DNA from: CAYGBW01 sp964348185
Lineage (GTDB): Bacteria; Desulfobacterota; BSN033; WVXP01
DNA: 30,300 bases
Assembly (NCBI GenBank): GCA_964348185.1
Contig: CAYGBW010000028.1
Location: forward strand, 1-30,300
Direction: 5' to 3'
The translations under genes and the position numbers were made by a program. Numbering within the stretch: position 1 is the first letter of the stretch; every line of letters begins with the position of its first letter. The notes beneath the pieces are model-generated. The model was not told the origin of the DNA and did not search any database. It saw nothing but the letters and a program-made list of their open reading frames with translations. Positions 14,535 through 22,062 of this stretch are shown piece by piece.

Positions 14535-15401
14535 ATGAATGTAGGGTACTACCCGGGGTGCTCCCTTGAGAGTACGGCAAAGGAATTTGATCTTTCTTTT
14601 CGGGCGATCTGCAAAGACTATGGAATTGATCTGGTCGATATTCCGGACTGGAATTGCTGTGGAGCCAGCCCGGCCCATCAACTCAGTGAGGAACTCGCCC
14701 TTGCTTTGCCCTATCGAAATCTCCTCAAGGCCGAGGAGGGAAGTCTGAAAACGGTTGTCTCTCCCTGCCCGGCCTGTTACAGCCATCTCCTTCACACCCA
14801 TAAGAAGGTCAAGGACCGGCCCGATTTGCGGGACCGGCTGGCCAAGATGGTGGGTCGGGCCTATGAGGACTCGGTAACCTCCAAGCATCTCCTTGACTTC
14901 CTCCGTCATGACATTGGCTTGGAGAAGATTCATGGCCGTGCCAAGAAACCTCTGGAGGGGCTGCGGGTGGTCAGTTATTATGGATGTCTAACGAGACTTC
15001 CCGGTGTGGACATCGACAATGCAGAAAACCCCACCATAATGGATGAGATCGTCTCCGCTCTCGGGGCAGAACCCCTCCACTGGTCTCACAAAACGGAGTG
15101 CTGTGGGGCCAGCCTCTCCATCACCCGAACAGACATTGGCCTCCGGCTGGCCAATGAGCTTCTCGAGGCGGCCAAGGATGTCAAAGCCGACTGTATTGGG
15201 GTGGTCTGTCCCCTGTGCCAGTCCAACCTCGATATGCGACAACCCGATGTGGAAAAGAAATACGACCGTTCATACAACCTGCCTTTGATCTACCTGAGCC
15301 AGCTGATCGGGCTGACCCTGGGCATGGGCATCAGGGATCTGGGCCTCAACAAACTCGTGGTAAACCCAATCCCTTTACTCAAGGAAAGGGGGCTACTCTA
15401 A
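14535..15401 (+). CDS. hdrB: Heterodisulfide reductase subunit B
   Basis: This 288-residue protein is the catalytic subunit HdrB, whose two CCG domains bind noncubane [4Fe-4S] clusters that cleave disulfides in methanogens. Both cysteine sets are present: YYPGC, WNCCGAS and SPCPAC in the first half, then YYGCL, TECCGAS and CPLC in the second. ATG 14535 is chosen because GAGGAAGG lies four bases upstream and the protein then begins MNVGYYPGCS; ATG 14505 has no ribosome binding site. It is the last gene of the operon. In a bacterium without coenzymes M and B the true substrate is unknown; a sulfate-reduction or other thiol/disulfide partner is plausible. Confidence 0.95.
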   Translation: MNVGYYPGCSLESTAKEFDLSFRAICKDYGIDLVDIPDWNCCGASPAHQLSEELALALPYRNLLKAEEGSLKTVVSPCPACYSHLLHTHKKVKDRPDLRDRLAKMVGRAYEDSVTSKHLLDFLRHDIGLEKIHGRAKKPLEGLRVVSYYGCLTRLPGVDIDNAENPTIMDEIVSALGAEPLHWSHKTECCGASLSITRTDIGLRLANELLEAAKDVKADCIGVVCPLCQSNLDMRQPDVEKKYDRSYNLPLIYLSQLIGLTLGMGIRDLGLNKLVVNPIPLLKERGLL

Positions 15402-15762
15402 ATCATCCGGCCATGATACCGGGTTTGATAGGCCCGGTGCAGAGGCTGGGGAGTACGGTTGAGAATTCAGCCTATCCAATGATTTGGAACTCTTCCATCA
15501 GGTTGAAAAGCGCGCCTTGATCTGGATCCGACCTTTTACCCATCCCTTTGAGTCATTCCTGGTTCCTTAGAAACCTCTCTGGTATTTAGCCTCTCCTCCC
15601 CGGGAGGGGACGTTCGGTCTCTCCCTATTCCGGAGCCCTTGGCCATGGGGCAACCCACAAATCCCTCCTTTGCTAACTCCAGATGTTTTTGCGATTGCGG
15701 TGGGAGGACATTCATGGCAAAATGTTGGGTGCTCAGACGAAACGACTCACGGAGTTTTCAAC
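15402..15762. other. Gene-free spacer between hdrB and the lapAB fusion
   Basis: No gene is supported. Small inverted repeats occur: CCGGG/CCCGG near 15418-15436, shortly after the hdrB stop, and a CCTCCCCGGGAGG-type palindrome near 15594. Neither is followed by a T-run. A clear promoter for the next gene was not found, though one is expected here. Confidence 0.4.
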
Positions 15763-17049
15763 ATGTCAAAAATCGTCTTTACCCTTACCTTGATCGTCGT
15801 CCTGGCCTTGAGCCTTCTCGCCCTCGAGAACCCCACGGTGGTCCAGTTGAAATTCTTCCACAGAGGCCCCACTGAAGTCCCCCTTTACGTGGTGATCTTC
15901 GGAGCCTTCATCCTAGGAGCACTTTTCGTGTACGTCCTGCTTCTCCTGCAAGGCGTAAGAGGAACCTTTCTGGGAATGAGAGCGAAATGGACTCGGAAGC
16001 GAGATGAGAGAACCGATAGCTATCGGCAGGAAGCCATAGCCCAGCTGCGCCTCGGCGAGGTGGAGAAATCGAAAAACCTTTTTGAGAAGGCGGCTCACCT
16101 CAGCCCCGATAACCTTGAGCTTCACTTGGATCTTGCCGACGTCCTTCTCGAGGAGAAGGAATACGGCAAGGCCGTGGATCGATATCACCATGTCTTTTCA
16201 AAGGATCCCCACAACACTCGCGCTATGTTGGGAATAGCGGCAAGTAGCGAAGGCATTGAGAGCTATTCTGAGGCTGAGATCTATTACGGTCGGGTCTTAG
16301 AAATGGAAAAGGCAAATGCTTTGGCCCTCGAGGGGCTCGTCAGGACTCAGAAGGCGCAGCGCAAGTGGGGGGGTGCCATGGAAACGCTCCGGCTTCTCAA
16401 GAGGGAAGGCCTTCTGTCAGGGGAGAGGTTCGACGAGGCCCTGGCAGTTCTGTGGTATGAGAAGGGGATGATGGAGGAAAAAGAAGGAAACTTGAAGGAA
16501 AGCATCTCATCCTTTGAAAAGAGCCTGAGAGAAAAGAGTGACTTTGTCCCCTCCCTGTTGAGCCTGGGTGAGGCATATGTTCGGGATGGTTCGCCCGAGA
16601 AAGCGGTCAGGATCTGGGAGGGAGCGCTGGTGGAGGGTTTTCAACTCCCCATTGCCAAAGCCCTTGAGAATTACATGATTCACCATGGGGGGGAGAAGGA
16701 GCTCATCCAGTTTTATAAGAAGACCTCCAGTCGTAACGAAATCGTCCGCCTTCTTCTTGCAAGGCTCTATTTGAGATTCGATCGAATTGAGGAGGCCGAA
16801 GCAGAGGTCAACCGGATACCCGATAGGGAAGCATCTCCAGGCGCCTTGCAGATTTTGGCTGAGGTGGAAAAGAAGCGGCTCAATGAGGTGCTGTCTAACC
16901 GTCACTACAGCCTCGCCATGGAGTTGCTCCGCCATCAACGCAACCCATACCGGTGCAGGGGTTGTGGCACGCCTTACGAGCAGTGGATACCTCGTTGTCA
17001 GAAGTGCGAGGCCTGGAACACCCTCGAAATCGATCACTTCCTCCCGTAG
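15763..17049 (+). CDS. LapA-LapB fusion: membrane-anchored TPR protein with zinc ribbon
   Basis: This 428-residue protein joins two normally separate proteins. Residues 1-70 carry two membrane helices of the LapA (DUF1049) type, including LALENPTVVQLKFF. Residues 85-390 are tetratricopeptide repeats (for example AIAQLRLGEVEKSKNLFEKA and ISSFEKSLREKSDFVPSLLS). The C-terminus is a rubredoxin-like zinc ribbon with Cys398, Cys401, Cys412 and Cys415, as in LapB. In E. coli, LapA and LapB are encoded side by side; LapB regulates LpxC turnover and lipopolysaccharide synthesis. Start ATG 15763 has GGAG eight bases upstream. It ends in a terminator and is independent of the energy genes around it. A lipopolysaccharide-related role is inferred. 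Confidence 0.85.
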   Translation: MSKIVFTLTLIVVLALSLLALENPTVVQLKFFHRGPTEVPLYVVIFGAFILGALFVYVLLLLQGVRGTFLGMRAKWTRKRDERTDSYRQEAIAQLRLGEVEKSKNLFEKAAHLSPDNLELHLDLADVLLEEKEYGKAVDRYHHVFSKDPHNTRAMLGIAASSEGIESYSEAEIYYGRVLEMEKANALALEGLVRTQKAQRKWGGAMETLRLLKREGLLSGERFDEALAVLWYEKGMMEEKEGNLKESISSFEKSLREKSDFVPSLLSLGEAYVRDGSPEKAVRIWEGALVEGFQLPIAKALENYMIHHGGEKELIQFYKKTSSRNEIVRLLLARLYLRFDRIEEAEAEVNRIPDREASPGALQILAEVEKKRLNEVLSNRHYSLAMELLRHQRNPYRCRGCGTPYEQWIPRCQKCEAWNTLEIDHFLP

Positions 17050-17067
17050 CCCGGGGGCCGGCTTTTT
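17048..17067 (+). terminator. Intrinsic terminator after the lapAB fusion
   Basis: AGCC (17048-17051) pairs with GGCT (17060-17063), the loop is G/C-rich, and five T residues follow (17063-17067). It overlaps the stop codon and separates this gene from the nuo promoter. Confidence 0.6.
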
Positions 17068-17070
17068 CTG

Positions 17071-17099
17071 TTGACAAACATAGAGAGATTCGGTATAGA
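17071..17099 (+). promoter_or_regulatory. Sigma-70-type promoter of the nuo operon
   Basis: Consensus TTGACA (17071-17076) is followed after exactly 17 bases by TATAGA (17094-17099). Transcription would begin near 17106, about 50 bases before nuoA, directly after the preceding terminator. Confidence 0.75.
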
Positions 17100-17155
17100 C
17101 CAATATATTAAACTTTTCACAAAGTCTCTCTCACGGGTCACCGAGGAGATGCTTC

Positions 17156-17524
17156 ATGTTGATTGACTACCTATCCCTCCTCATATTCGTTGGAATTGCC
17201 GTGGTCTTTGGCGTTTTTGTCGTCATCGCCTCCCATCTCGTCGGCCAACACAAACCGACATCCACCAAGATGGCGCCGTACGAATGCGGTGTGACGACTG
17301 TTGGCCCAGCGAGGCGGAGAATCCCTATCCGCTATTACCTTGTCGCCATGCTTTTTCTCCTGATTGATCTTGAGATCGTGTTTCTCTATCCCTGGGCCGT
17401 TGTTTTCCGTGAGTTCAAGGCGGCCTTCGGCATATTCATCTTCTTGGAAATGCTTGTTTTTGTTGGCATCCTAATCTTGGCGTACGTCTACCTTTGGAAA
17501 AAAGGAGCATTGGAATGGGAATAG
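17156..17524 (+). CDS. nuoA: NADH-quinone oxidoreductase subunit A
   Basis: This 122-residue membrane subunit of complex I has three membrane helices. The family motif PYECGV lies in the loop after helix 1, followed by RIPIRYYLVAMLFLLIDLEIVFLYPW, the most conserved part of NuoA, with its acidic residues in helix 2. It is the first gene of the nuo operon, and its end overlaps nuoB by 10 bases. NuoA helps shape the loop next to the quinone channel. Confidence 0.97.
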   Translation: MLIDYLSLLIFVGIAVVFGVFVVIASHLVGQHKPTSTKMAPYECGVTTVGPARRRIPIRYYLVAMLFLLIDLEIVFLYPWAVVFREFKAAFGIFIFLEMLVFVGILILAYVYLWKKGALEWE

Positions 17525-18024
17525 AGGTCTATTTGGGCGACACCGCCTTGATGAAGGGTCTCGACGGTCTGGTCAACTGGGGGCGGAAGTCCTCGATTTG
17601 GCCAGTGACCATGGGGCTAGCCTGCTGTGCGATTGAGATGATGGTTTCGGCCGCCTCATGGGACATCGGCCGATTTGGTTCAGAGATATTCCGGCCTTCA
17701 CCTCGCCAGGCGGATCTGTTGATCATCTCAGGGACGCTCACCAAGAAGATGGCATCCCCGGTGAAGAGAATCTGGGAGCAGATGCCTGAGCCCAAGTGGG
17801 TGATCGCCTATGGTGCCTGTGCCTGTTCAGGTGGAATATTCACCACCTACAGCGTGGTTCAGGGAGTTGATCAGTTACTACCGGTGGATGTCTACGTACC
17901 CGGATGTCCTCCAAGACCCGAGGCCCTTCAGCTGGCCCTGATGGACATCCAGCAAAAGATCAAAAAGGAATCCCTGCTCGACCGGAAAGACGTGAAGAGC
18001 GTTTTTGATACCCCATCATTCTAG
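17515..18024 (+). CDS. nuoB: NADH-quinone oxidoreductase subunit B
   Basis: This 169-residue peripheral-arm subunit carries the terminal [4Fe-4S] cluster N2 that reduces quinone. The ligand motifs are present: the tandem cysteines of GLACCAIEMM, the Cys of YGACACSGGIF and that of PGCPPRPEAL. ATG 17515 is chosen because AGGAG lies seven bases upstream, inside the end of nuoA; an in-frame ATG at 17494 would add seven residues. Confidence 0.97.
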   Translation: MGIEVYLGDTALMKGLDGLVNWGRKSSIWPVTMGLACCAIEMMVSAASWDIGRFGSEIFRPSPRQADLLIISGTLTKKMASPVKRIWEQMPEPKWVIAYGACACSGGIFTTYSVVQGVDQLLPVDVYVPGCPPRPEALQLALMDIQQKIKKESLLDRKDVKSVFDTPSF

Positions 18025-18157
18025 CCCCTGATTGGAGCCTCAGGAGGTCACGACCCTCGACAGGGCGTTTCCGGCATCCCAGAATCGTGGGGAGCTGTAT
18101 TTACCGGTATTCTGGATGGAGAAATCTGGAGACTCAGGCTCTCTGGGGGGTGAATCT

Positions 18158-18637
18158 ATGGCAGAAAGAGAAGTAATCAAGAGGGTAGAAGAGAGATTTG
18201 CAACAGCACTTATCGATTCTCGGGTTTTCCGAGATGAGGTCACCCTTGTCGTCGAAAAGGATGCCATTGTGGAGGTGATGCGATTCCTCCGAGAGGATCT
18301 CGCCTTTGACATGCTGACAGATCTTTGCGGCATGGATTATTTCCCGAACCGCCCAAGGTTTGCCGTGGTCTACCATCTCTACTCGGTCAAGCGCAACGAC
18401 CGGGTGAGGGTCAGGGCCTCGGTGGAGGAGGGGGAGACAATCCCGACGGTCGAGTCGGTCTGGAAAGGGGCCAACTGGTATGAAAGGGAAGCCTTCGACA
18501 TGCTGGGAATTGCTTTTGAAAACCATTCCAATCTGAAGCGCATTCTCCTCTGGGACGAATTTGACGGGCACCCCCTGAGGAAGGATTTCCCCACGGAGGG
18601 AAGGGACTTTGAGAACCCTGTGATCCCTGAGACTTAG
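18158..18637 (+). CDS. nuoC: NADH-quinone oxidoreductase subunit C
   Basis: This 159-residue protein is the 30-kDa subunit of complex I, part of the connecting module. The family region DMLTDLCGMDYFP, followed by FAVVYHLYSVKRNDRVRVR and the signature WYEREAFDMLGIAFENHSNLKRILLWDEFDGHPLRKDFP, is complete. ATG 18158 is used, with a G-rich ribosome binding site (GGGGGGTG); the open frame extends back to 18032 but that sequence is not family-like. A 133-base spacer separates it from nuoB. It is not fused to NuoD, unlike in E. coli. Confidence 0.95.
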   Translation: MAEREVIKRVEERFATALIDSRVFRDEVTLVVEKDAIVEVMRFLREDLAFDMLTDLCGMDYFPNRPRFAVVYHLYSVKRNDRVRVRASVEEGETIPTVESVWKGANWYEREAFDMLGIAFENHSNLKRILLWDEFDGHPLRKDFPTEGRDFENPVIPET

Positions 18638-18646
18638 CCCGTTTCT

Positions 18647-18704
18647 CCAGCCTCCCTCTTTTCGGAGACCTCGAGATGCCAGCCGCTCGCTGAGACGAGG
18701 CTGG
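18647..18704 (+). promoter_or_regulatory. Inverted repeat between nuoC and nuoD
   Basis: CCAGCCTC (18647-18654) is the reverse complement of GAGGCTGG (18697-18704), with two more pairs possible through a G-T wobble. The 42-base interior contains smaller pairings. It could be an intercistronic stability or attenuation structure. Confidence 0.4.
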
Positions 18705-18749
18705 GGCGAAGGGAAGCGTTAAGAACAGGCTCGAACAGGAGCAGAAAGT

Positions 18750-19922
18750 ATGGCTGAAGTGAGAACCATGACCCTGAACATGGGTCCCCAACACCCGGCG
18801 ACCCACGGTGTTCTGCGACTCATCCTGGAGCTCGACGGGGAAATCGTTCGCAACGTGACCCCGGTACTGGGCCACCTCCATCGGGGAATCGAAAAACTGG
18901 CGGAAATCAAGACATACCACCAGTGTATTCCCCTGACCGACCGAATGGACTACGTCAATGCCATGGGTCACAACCTCGGTTATGTCCTCGCCGTGGAGAA
19001 GCTTCTGGGCCTGGAGATCCCCAAGCGGGCCCAGTATATTCGGGTGATGCTCGCGGAACTCCAGCGGATTGCATCTCATCTGATCTGGCTTGGAACCCAT
19101 GTTCTCGACTTGGGCGCCAGCACCCTCGTCTTGTATTGTTTCCGGGAACGAGAGACCATTCTGAGGGTTTTTGAGGAGGTGGCCGGCGGCCGGATCACAC
19201 CGACCTACTTCCGAATCGGTGGACTTCCGCGGGATCTTCCAGAGGGAACCATCGACCTCGTAAGGGGTTTCATTGACGATCTTCCTAGGCGAATCCATGA
19301 ATACGACACCCTCTTGACCAAAAACGTCATCTTCCAGCGCCGCACCAGGGGTGTCGGCGTGTTGTCTCCAGAAGACGCCCTTGCCTTTGGCGTCACGGGG
19401 CCTACCCTTCGAGGCTCAGGAGTCTCCTATGATGTGAGAAAGGCCTCCCCATACAGCCATTACGAGGATTTTGATTTTGAGGTTCCAGTGGGAGAGCGTG
19501 GCGACGTCTTCGACAGGTACCTGGTCCGCATGGAGGAGATGCACCAGTCGAGAAGAATCGTTGGGCAGGTTATCGAAAATCTCCCTGACGGGCCCATCAA
19601 GGCCGATGCTCCACAGGTTGTCCTGCCGGACAGAAAGGATGTGGAAACCCGGATGGATGCGCTGATTCGCCACTTCAAGATCGGGTTTGAGGGGTTTAAG
19701 ACGCCCGTGGGAGAGGTGTTTCAGAGCGTTGAGGCCTCGAAAGGGGAGCTGGGTTACTATATCGTCAGTGACGGGGGCAACAAACCATTTCGGTTAAGGG
19801 TTAGAACACCGAGTTTTGCCAATCTGGGGGCCCTCCACAAGATGATCGTGGGCCAGATGATAGCCGACGTGATCGCCACCATCGGGTCAATCGACATCGT
19901 TCTTGGAGAGATCGACCGCTAG
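18750..19922 (+). CDS. nuoD: NADH-quinone oxidoreductase subunit D
   Basis: This 390-residue protein is the 49-kDa subunit, which forms the quinone site with NuoB and descends from the large subunit of [NiFe] hydrogenases. It begins MTLNMGPQHPATHGVLRL, with the quinone-site His residues, followed by GHLHRGIEKLAE, YHQCIPLTDRMDYVNAM and the C-terminal PSFANLGALHKMIVGQMIADVIATIGSIDIVLGEIDR. The hydrogenase Ni-binding cysteines are absent, as expected for complex I. Length and ends are typical. Confidence 0.97.
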   Translation: MAEVRTMTLNMGPQHPATHGVLRLILELDGEIVRNVTPVLGHLHRGIEKLAEIKTYHQCIPLTDRMDYVNAMGHNLGYVLAVEKLLGLEIPKRAQYIRVMLAELQRIASHLIWLGTHVLDLGASTLVLYCFRERETILRVFEEVAGGRITPTYFRIGGLPRDLPEGTIDLVRGFIDDLPRRIHEYDTLLTKNVIFQRRTRGVGVLSPEDALAFGVTGPTLRGSGVSYDVRKASPYSHYEDFDFEVPVGERGDVFDRYLVRMEEMHQSRRIVGQVIENLPDGPIKADAPQVVLPDRKDVETRMDALIRHFKIGFEGFKTPVGEVFQSVEASKGELGYYIVSDGGNKPFRLRVRTPSFANLGALHKMIVGQMIADVIATIGSIDIVLGEIDR

Positions 19923-19949
19923 CGAGGCACGCCACGATAGATGAATCGA

Positions 19950-19970
19950 AACGGCTCTGAAGCAGCCGTT
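19950..19970 (+). promoter_or_regulatory. Perfect 7-bp hairpin after nuoD
   Basis: AACGGCT (19950-19956) pairs with AGCCGTT (19964-19970) around a seven-base loop. A smaller GGGT-TTC-ACCC hairpin follows at 19981-19991. There is no T-run. The pair lies exactly between the core nuo genes and the unusual input-module genes, so it could set their ratio. Confidence 0.4.
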
Positions 19971-20022
19971 CAAGGGAAGGGGGTTTCACCCATTCCGAGA
20001 GTGGGACGACAGAGGGCGCACC

Positions 20023-21987
20023 ATGAACGACATTGTTTTTTCGAGTTGGGAAGGACAGATTGTTGACAATCGGGAGAAGCCTCCCGAGGAATTTAAGGGG
20101 GTTCCGGGGTTGAATCTTCCAGCCGACTATGACGGGGAGAATCGGATCAAGGCCTTCATGGGGTGGGACGGCCTGGCAATCCGGGATCCGGATGTGAGTA
20201 TCGTCGATATGTGCCGGGCATACATCGAAGCCGTTCAAAAGGAGTCTTGTGGGAAATGCATCCCCTGCAGAGTGGGAACCCGAGTGATCCTGACAACCCT
20301 TAGAAGGATCACCGACGGCCATGGAACCCGGGCCGATCTGGAGGAGATGGAATCCCTCGGACCCATGATCCGAGAAAGCTCTAAATGCCAGGTAGGCCAG
20401 ACTGGGACCGTCGCCCTCCTCCATTGCCTCGAATACTGTCGGGACGAGTTCATGGACCTCATCGACAATAAAAGGAAAGCCCCCCCTGGGACCTATAAGG
20501 CCAAAGCAGTGGCCCCATGCTCCAACGCGTGCCCCTCTCACCTCGATGTGCCGACCTATGTGGAATACATCAAGGAGCACAGGTTTGAGGGGTCTCTCGA
20601 TGTGATTAGAAAAATGACCTGTCTCCCCGGGACGTTGGGTCGGGTATGCATTCGGCCGTGCGAATCCAACTGTCGCAGGGCCAATCTCGATGAATCCATT
20701 TCGATTAGACATCTGAAACGCTTTGTCGCTGATTGGGAGTTGGAGCGGCGCCATCTCCCCCCTCTGGAGAAATCCGGAGTGAAACAGGAAAACCCGGTTG
20801 CCATCGTGGGGGCTGGGCCGGCCGGTCTGTCCTGCGCTTACTATCTCGCCCAGATGGGGTATCCGGTTACCGTTTTTGAAAGATTTGACGCCCCAGGGGG
20901 GATGGCGGCCTGGGGCATTCCGGATTATCGCCTGCCCCGGGACATTCTCAACCGGGAGGTGGAGATTGTTCAGGATATGGGGGTGGAGATCCGTTACAAC
21001 ACTGAGGTAGGCAGAGACATCACCCTGAAGGAGATCGCCGAGGAGTACAAGGCCGTCTTCATTGGGGTGGGTGCCCAGACGAATACCCCGATGCGGGTGG
21101 AGGGGGAAGACGCCGGTTATAAGGGGTTCATCCCGGGGGTCACGTACCTTCTCGAGGTCAACCAGGGAAGGGATCCCTATCCCGAAGGCAAGAAGGTGGT
21201 TGTCGTTGGGGGAGGGAACGTCGCCATCGACTGTGTCCGATCCTCTCTCCGCATCGGAAAAACCGATGTGAATCTGGTCTACCGGCGATCTCGCAAGGAG
21301 ATGCCTGCCGATGATGTGGAGATCAGGGACGCTGAGGAGGAACAGGTTGCGTTCCATTTTCTATGCAATCCGGTCAAGGTGGTGGCCGAACAGGGCAAGG
21401 TCGTCGGCGTAGAGTGCATCCGAATGGAGTTGGGAGAACCCGACGAAAGTGGCAGACGAAGGCCGATTCCGGTCCCCGGCTCTGAATTCTTCATCGAATG
21501 CGATATTGCCATTCCCGCCATTGGCCAAGCCATTGATCTCCGTTTTCTGGAAGGGATGACTGAGGTCGAGACGACGAAATGGAAGACTCTTGTGGTCAAT
21601 CCTGAGACTTTCGAGACTTCGGTCAAGGGGATCTTTTCCGCTGGAGATTGTGTGACAGGCCCTGATGTGCTCGTCCGGGCTACGGGACACGGTAAGAGGG
21701 CTGCGGATAAGATAGACAAGTACCTGGGGGGGGAGCCTGTCGAGCCCCCGGATGAGGATAGGTTGGAAGATCTCATGGCTGCGGTCGGGGTGTATGACAG
21801 GGAAGAAGACGTGGGCATGGTGGGAGGACAGGAGAGAAAGCACCTGAACATGCTCGACCCTGAGGAGAGACGACACACCTTTGCCGAAGTGGAAATCGGG
21901 TTCCCTGTACCTGTGGCAGTAGAAGAGTCAGAGCGATGCCTGAGGTGCTACCGGGTCGGTCTGGTGGCCCTGGGACCGAAATCATAA
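20023..21987 (+). CDS. SfrB-like fusion: NuoF C-terminal [4Fe-4S] domain plus GltD-type FAD/NAD(P)H oxidoreductase
   Basis: This 654-residue protein takes the place of nuoE and nuoF in the operon. Residues 1-150 match only the C-terminal part of NuoF, with Cys76, Cys79 and Cys82 in ESCGKCIPCRVG and a later Cys in SKCQVGQTG. The FMN/NADH domain is missing. Residues 160-250 form the GltD-type iron-sulfur domain (PCSNACPSHLDVPTY, CIRPCESNCRR). An FAD motif (AIVGAGPAGLSCAYYLAQMG) begins near residue 260, and a nucleotide-binding motif (VVVVGGGNVAIDCVRSS) near residue 393, followed by YRRSRKEMP, typical of NADPH-using GltD relatives. The C-terminus has CLRC. It resembles SfrB of the Geobacter SfrAB NADPH oxidoreductase. 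Inferred role: NAD(P)H-linked input to complex I. Confidence 0.92.
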   Translation: MNDIVFSSWEGQIVDNREKPPEEFKGVPGLNLPADYDGENRIKAFMGWDGLAIRDPDVSIVDMCRAYIEAVQKESCGKCIPCRVGTRVILTTLRRITDGHGTRADLEEMESLGPMIRESSKCQVGQTGTVALLHCLEYCRDEFMDLIDNKRKAPPGTYKAKAVAPCSNACPSHLDVPTYVEYIKEHRFEGSLDVIRKMTCLPGTLGRVCIRPCESNCRRANLDESISIRHLKRFVADWELERRHLPPLEKSGVKQENPVAIVGAGPAGLSCAYYLAQMGYPVTVFERFDAPGGMAAWGIPDYRLPRDILNREVEIVQDMGVEIRYNTEVGRDITLKEIAEEYKAVFIGVGAQTNTPMRVEGEDAGYKGFIPGVTYLLEVNQGRDPYPEGKKVVVVGGGNVAIDCVRSSLRIGKTDVNLVYRRSRKEMPADDVEIRDAEEEQVAFHFLCNPVKVVAEQGKVVGVECIRMELGEPDESGRRRPIPVPGSEFFIECDIAIPAIGQAIDLRFLEGMTEVETTKWKTLVVNPETFETSVKGIFSAGDCVTGPDVLVRATGHGKRAADKIDKYLGGEPVEPPDEDRLEDLMAAVGVYDREEDVGMVGGQERKHLNMLDPEERRHTFAEVEIGFPVPVAVEESERCLRCYRVGLVALGPKS

Positions 21988-22062
21988 GGTCGGGGGGAAT
22001 CGGCCCACCCTCCCTTGCCCCGACCCTGGGGTATGGGTTTTCTGGAAGGTTGAGGGTTGAGA

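Noticed and set aside
19801..21357. Minus-strand ORF of 518 residues
   Set aside because: It is antisense to nuoD and the SfrB-like gene, whose protein sequences are strongly family-like; the antisense product is not.
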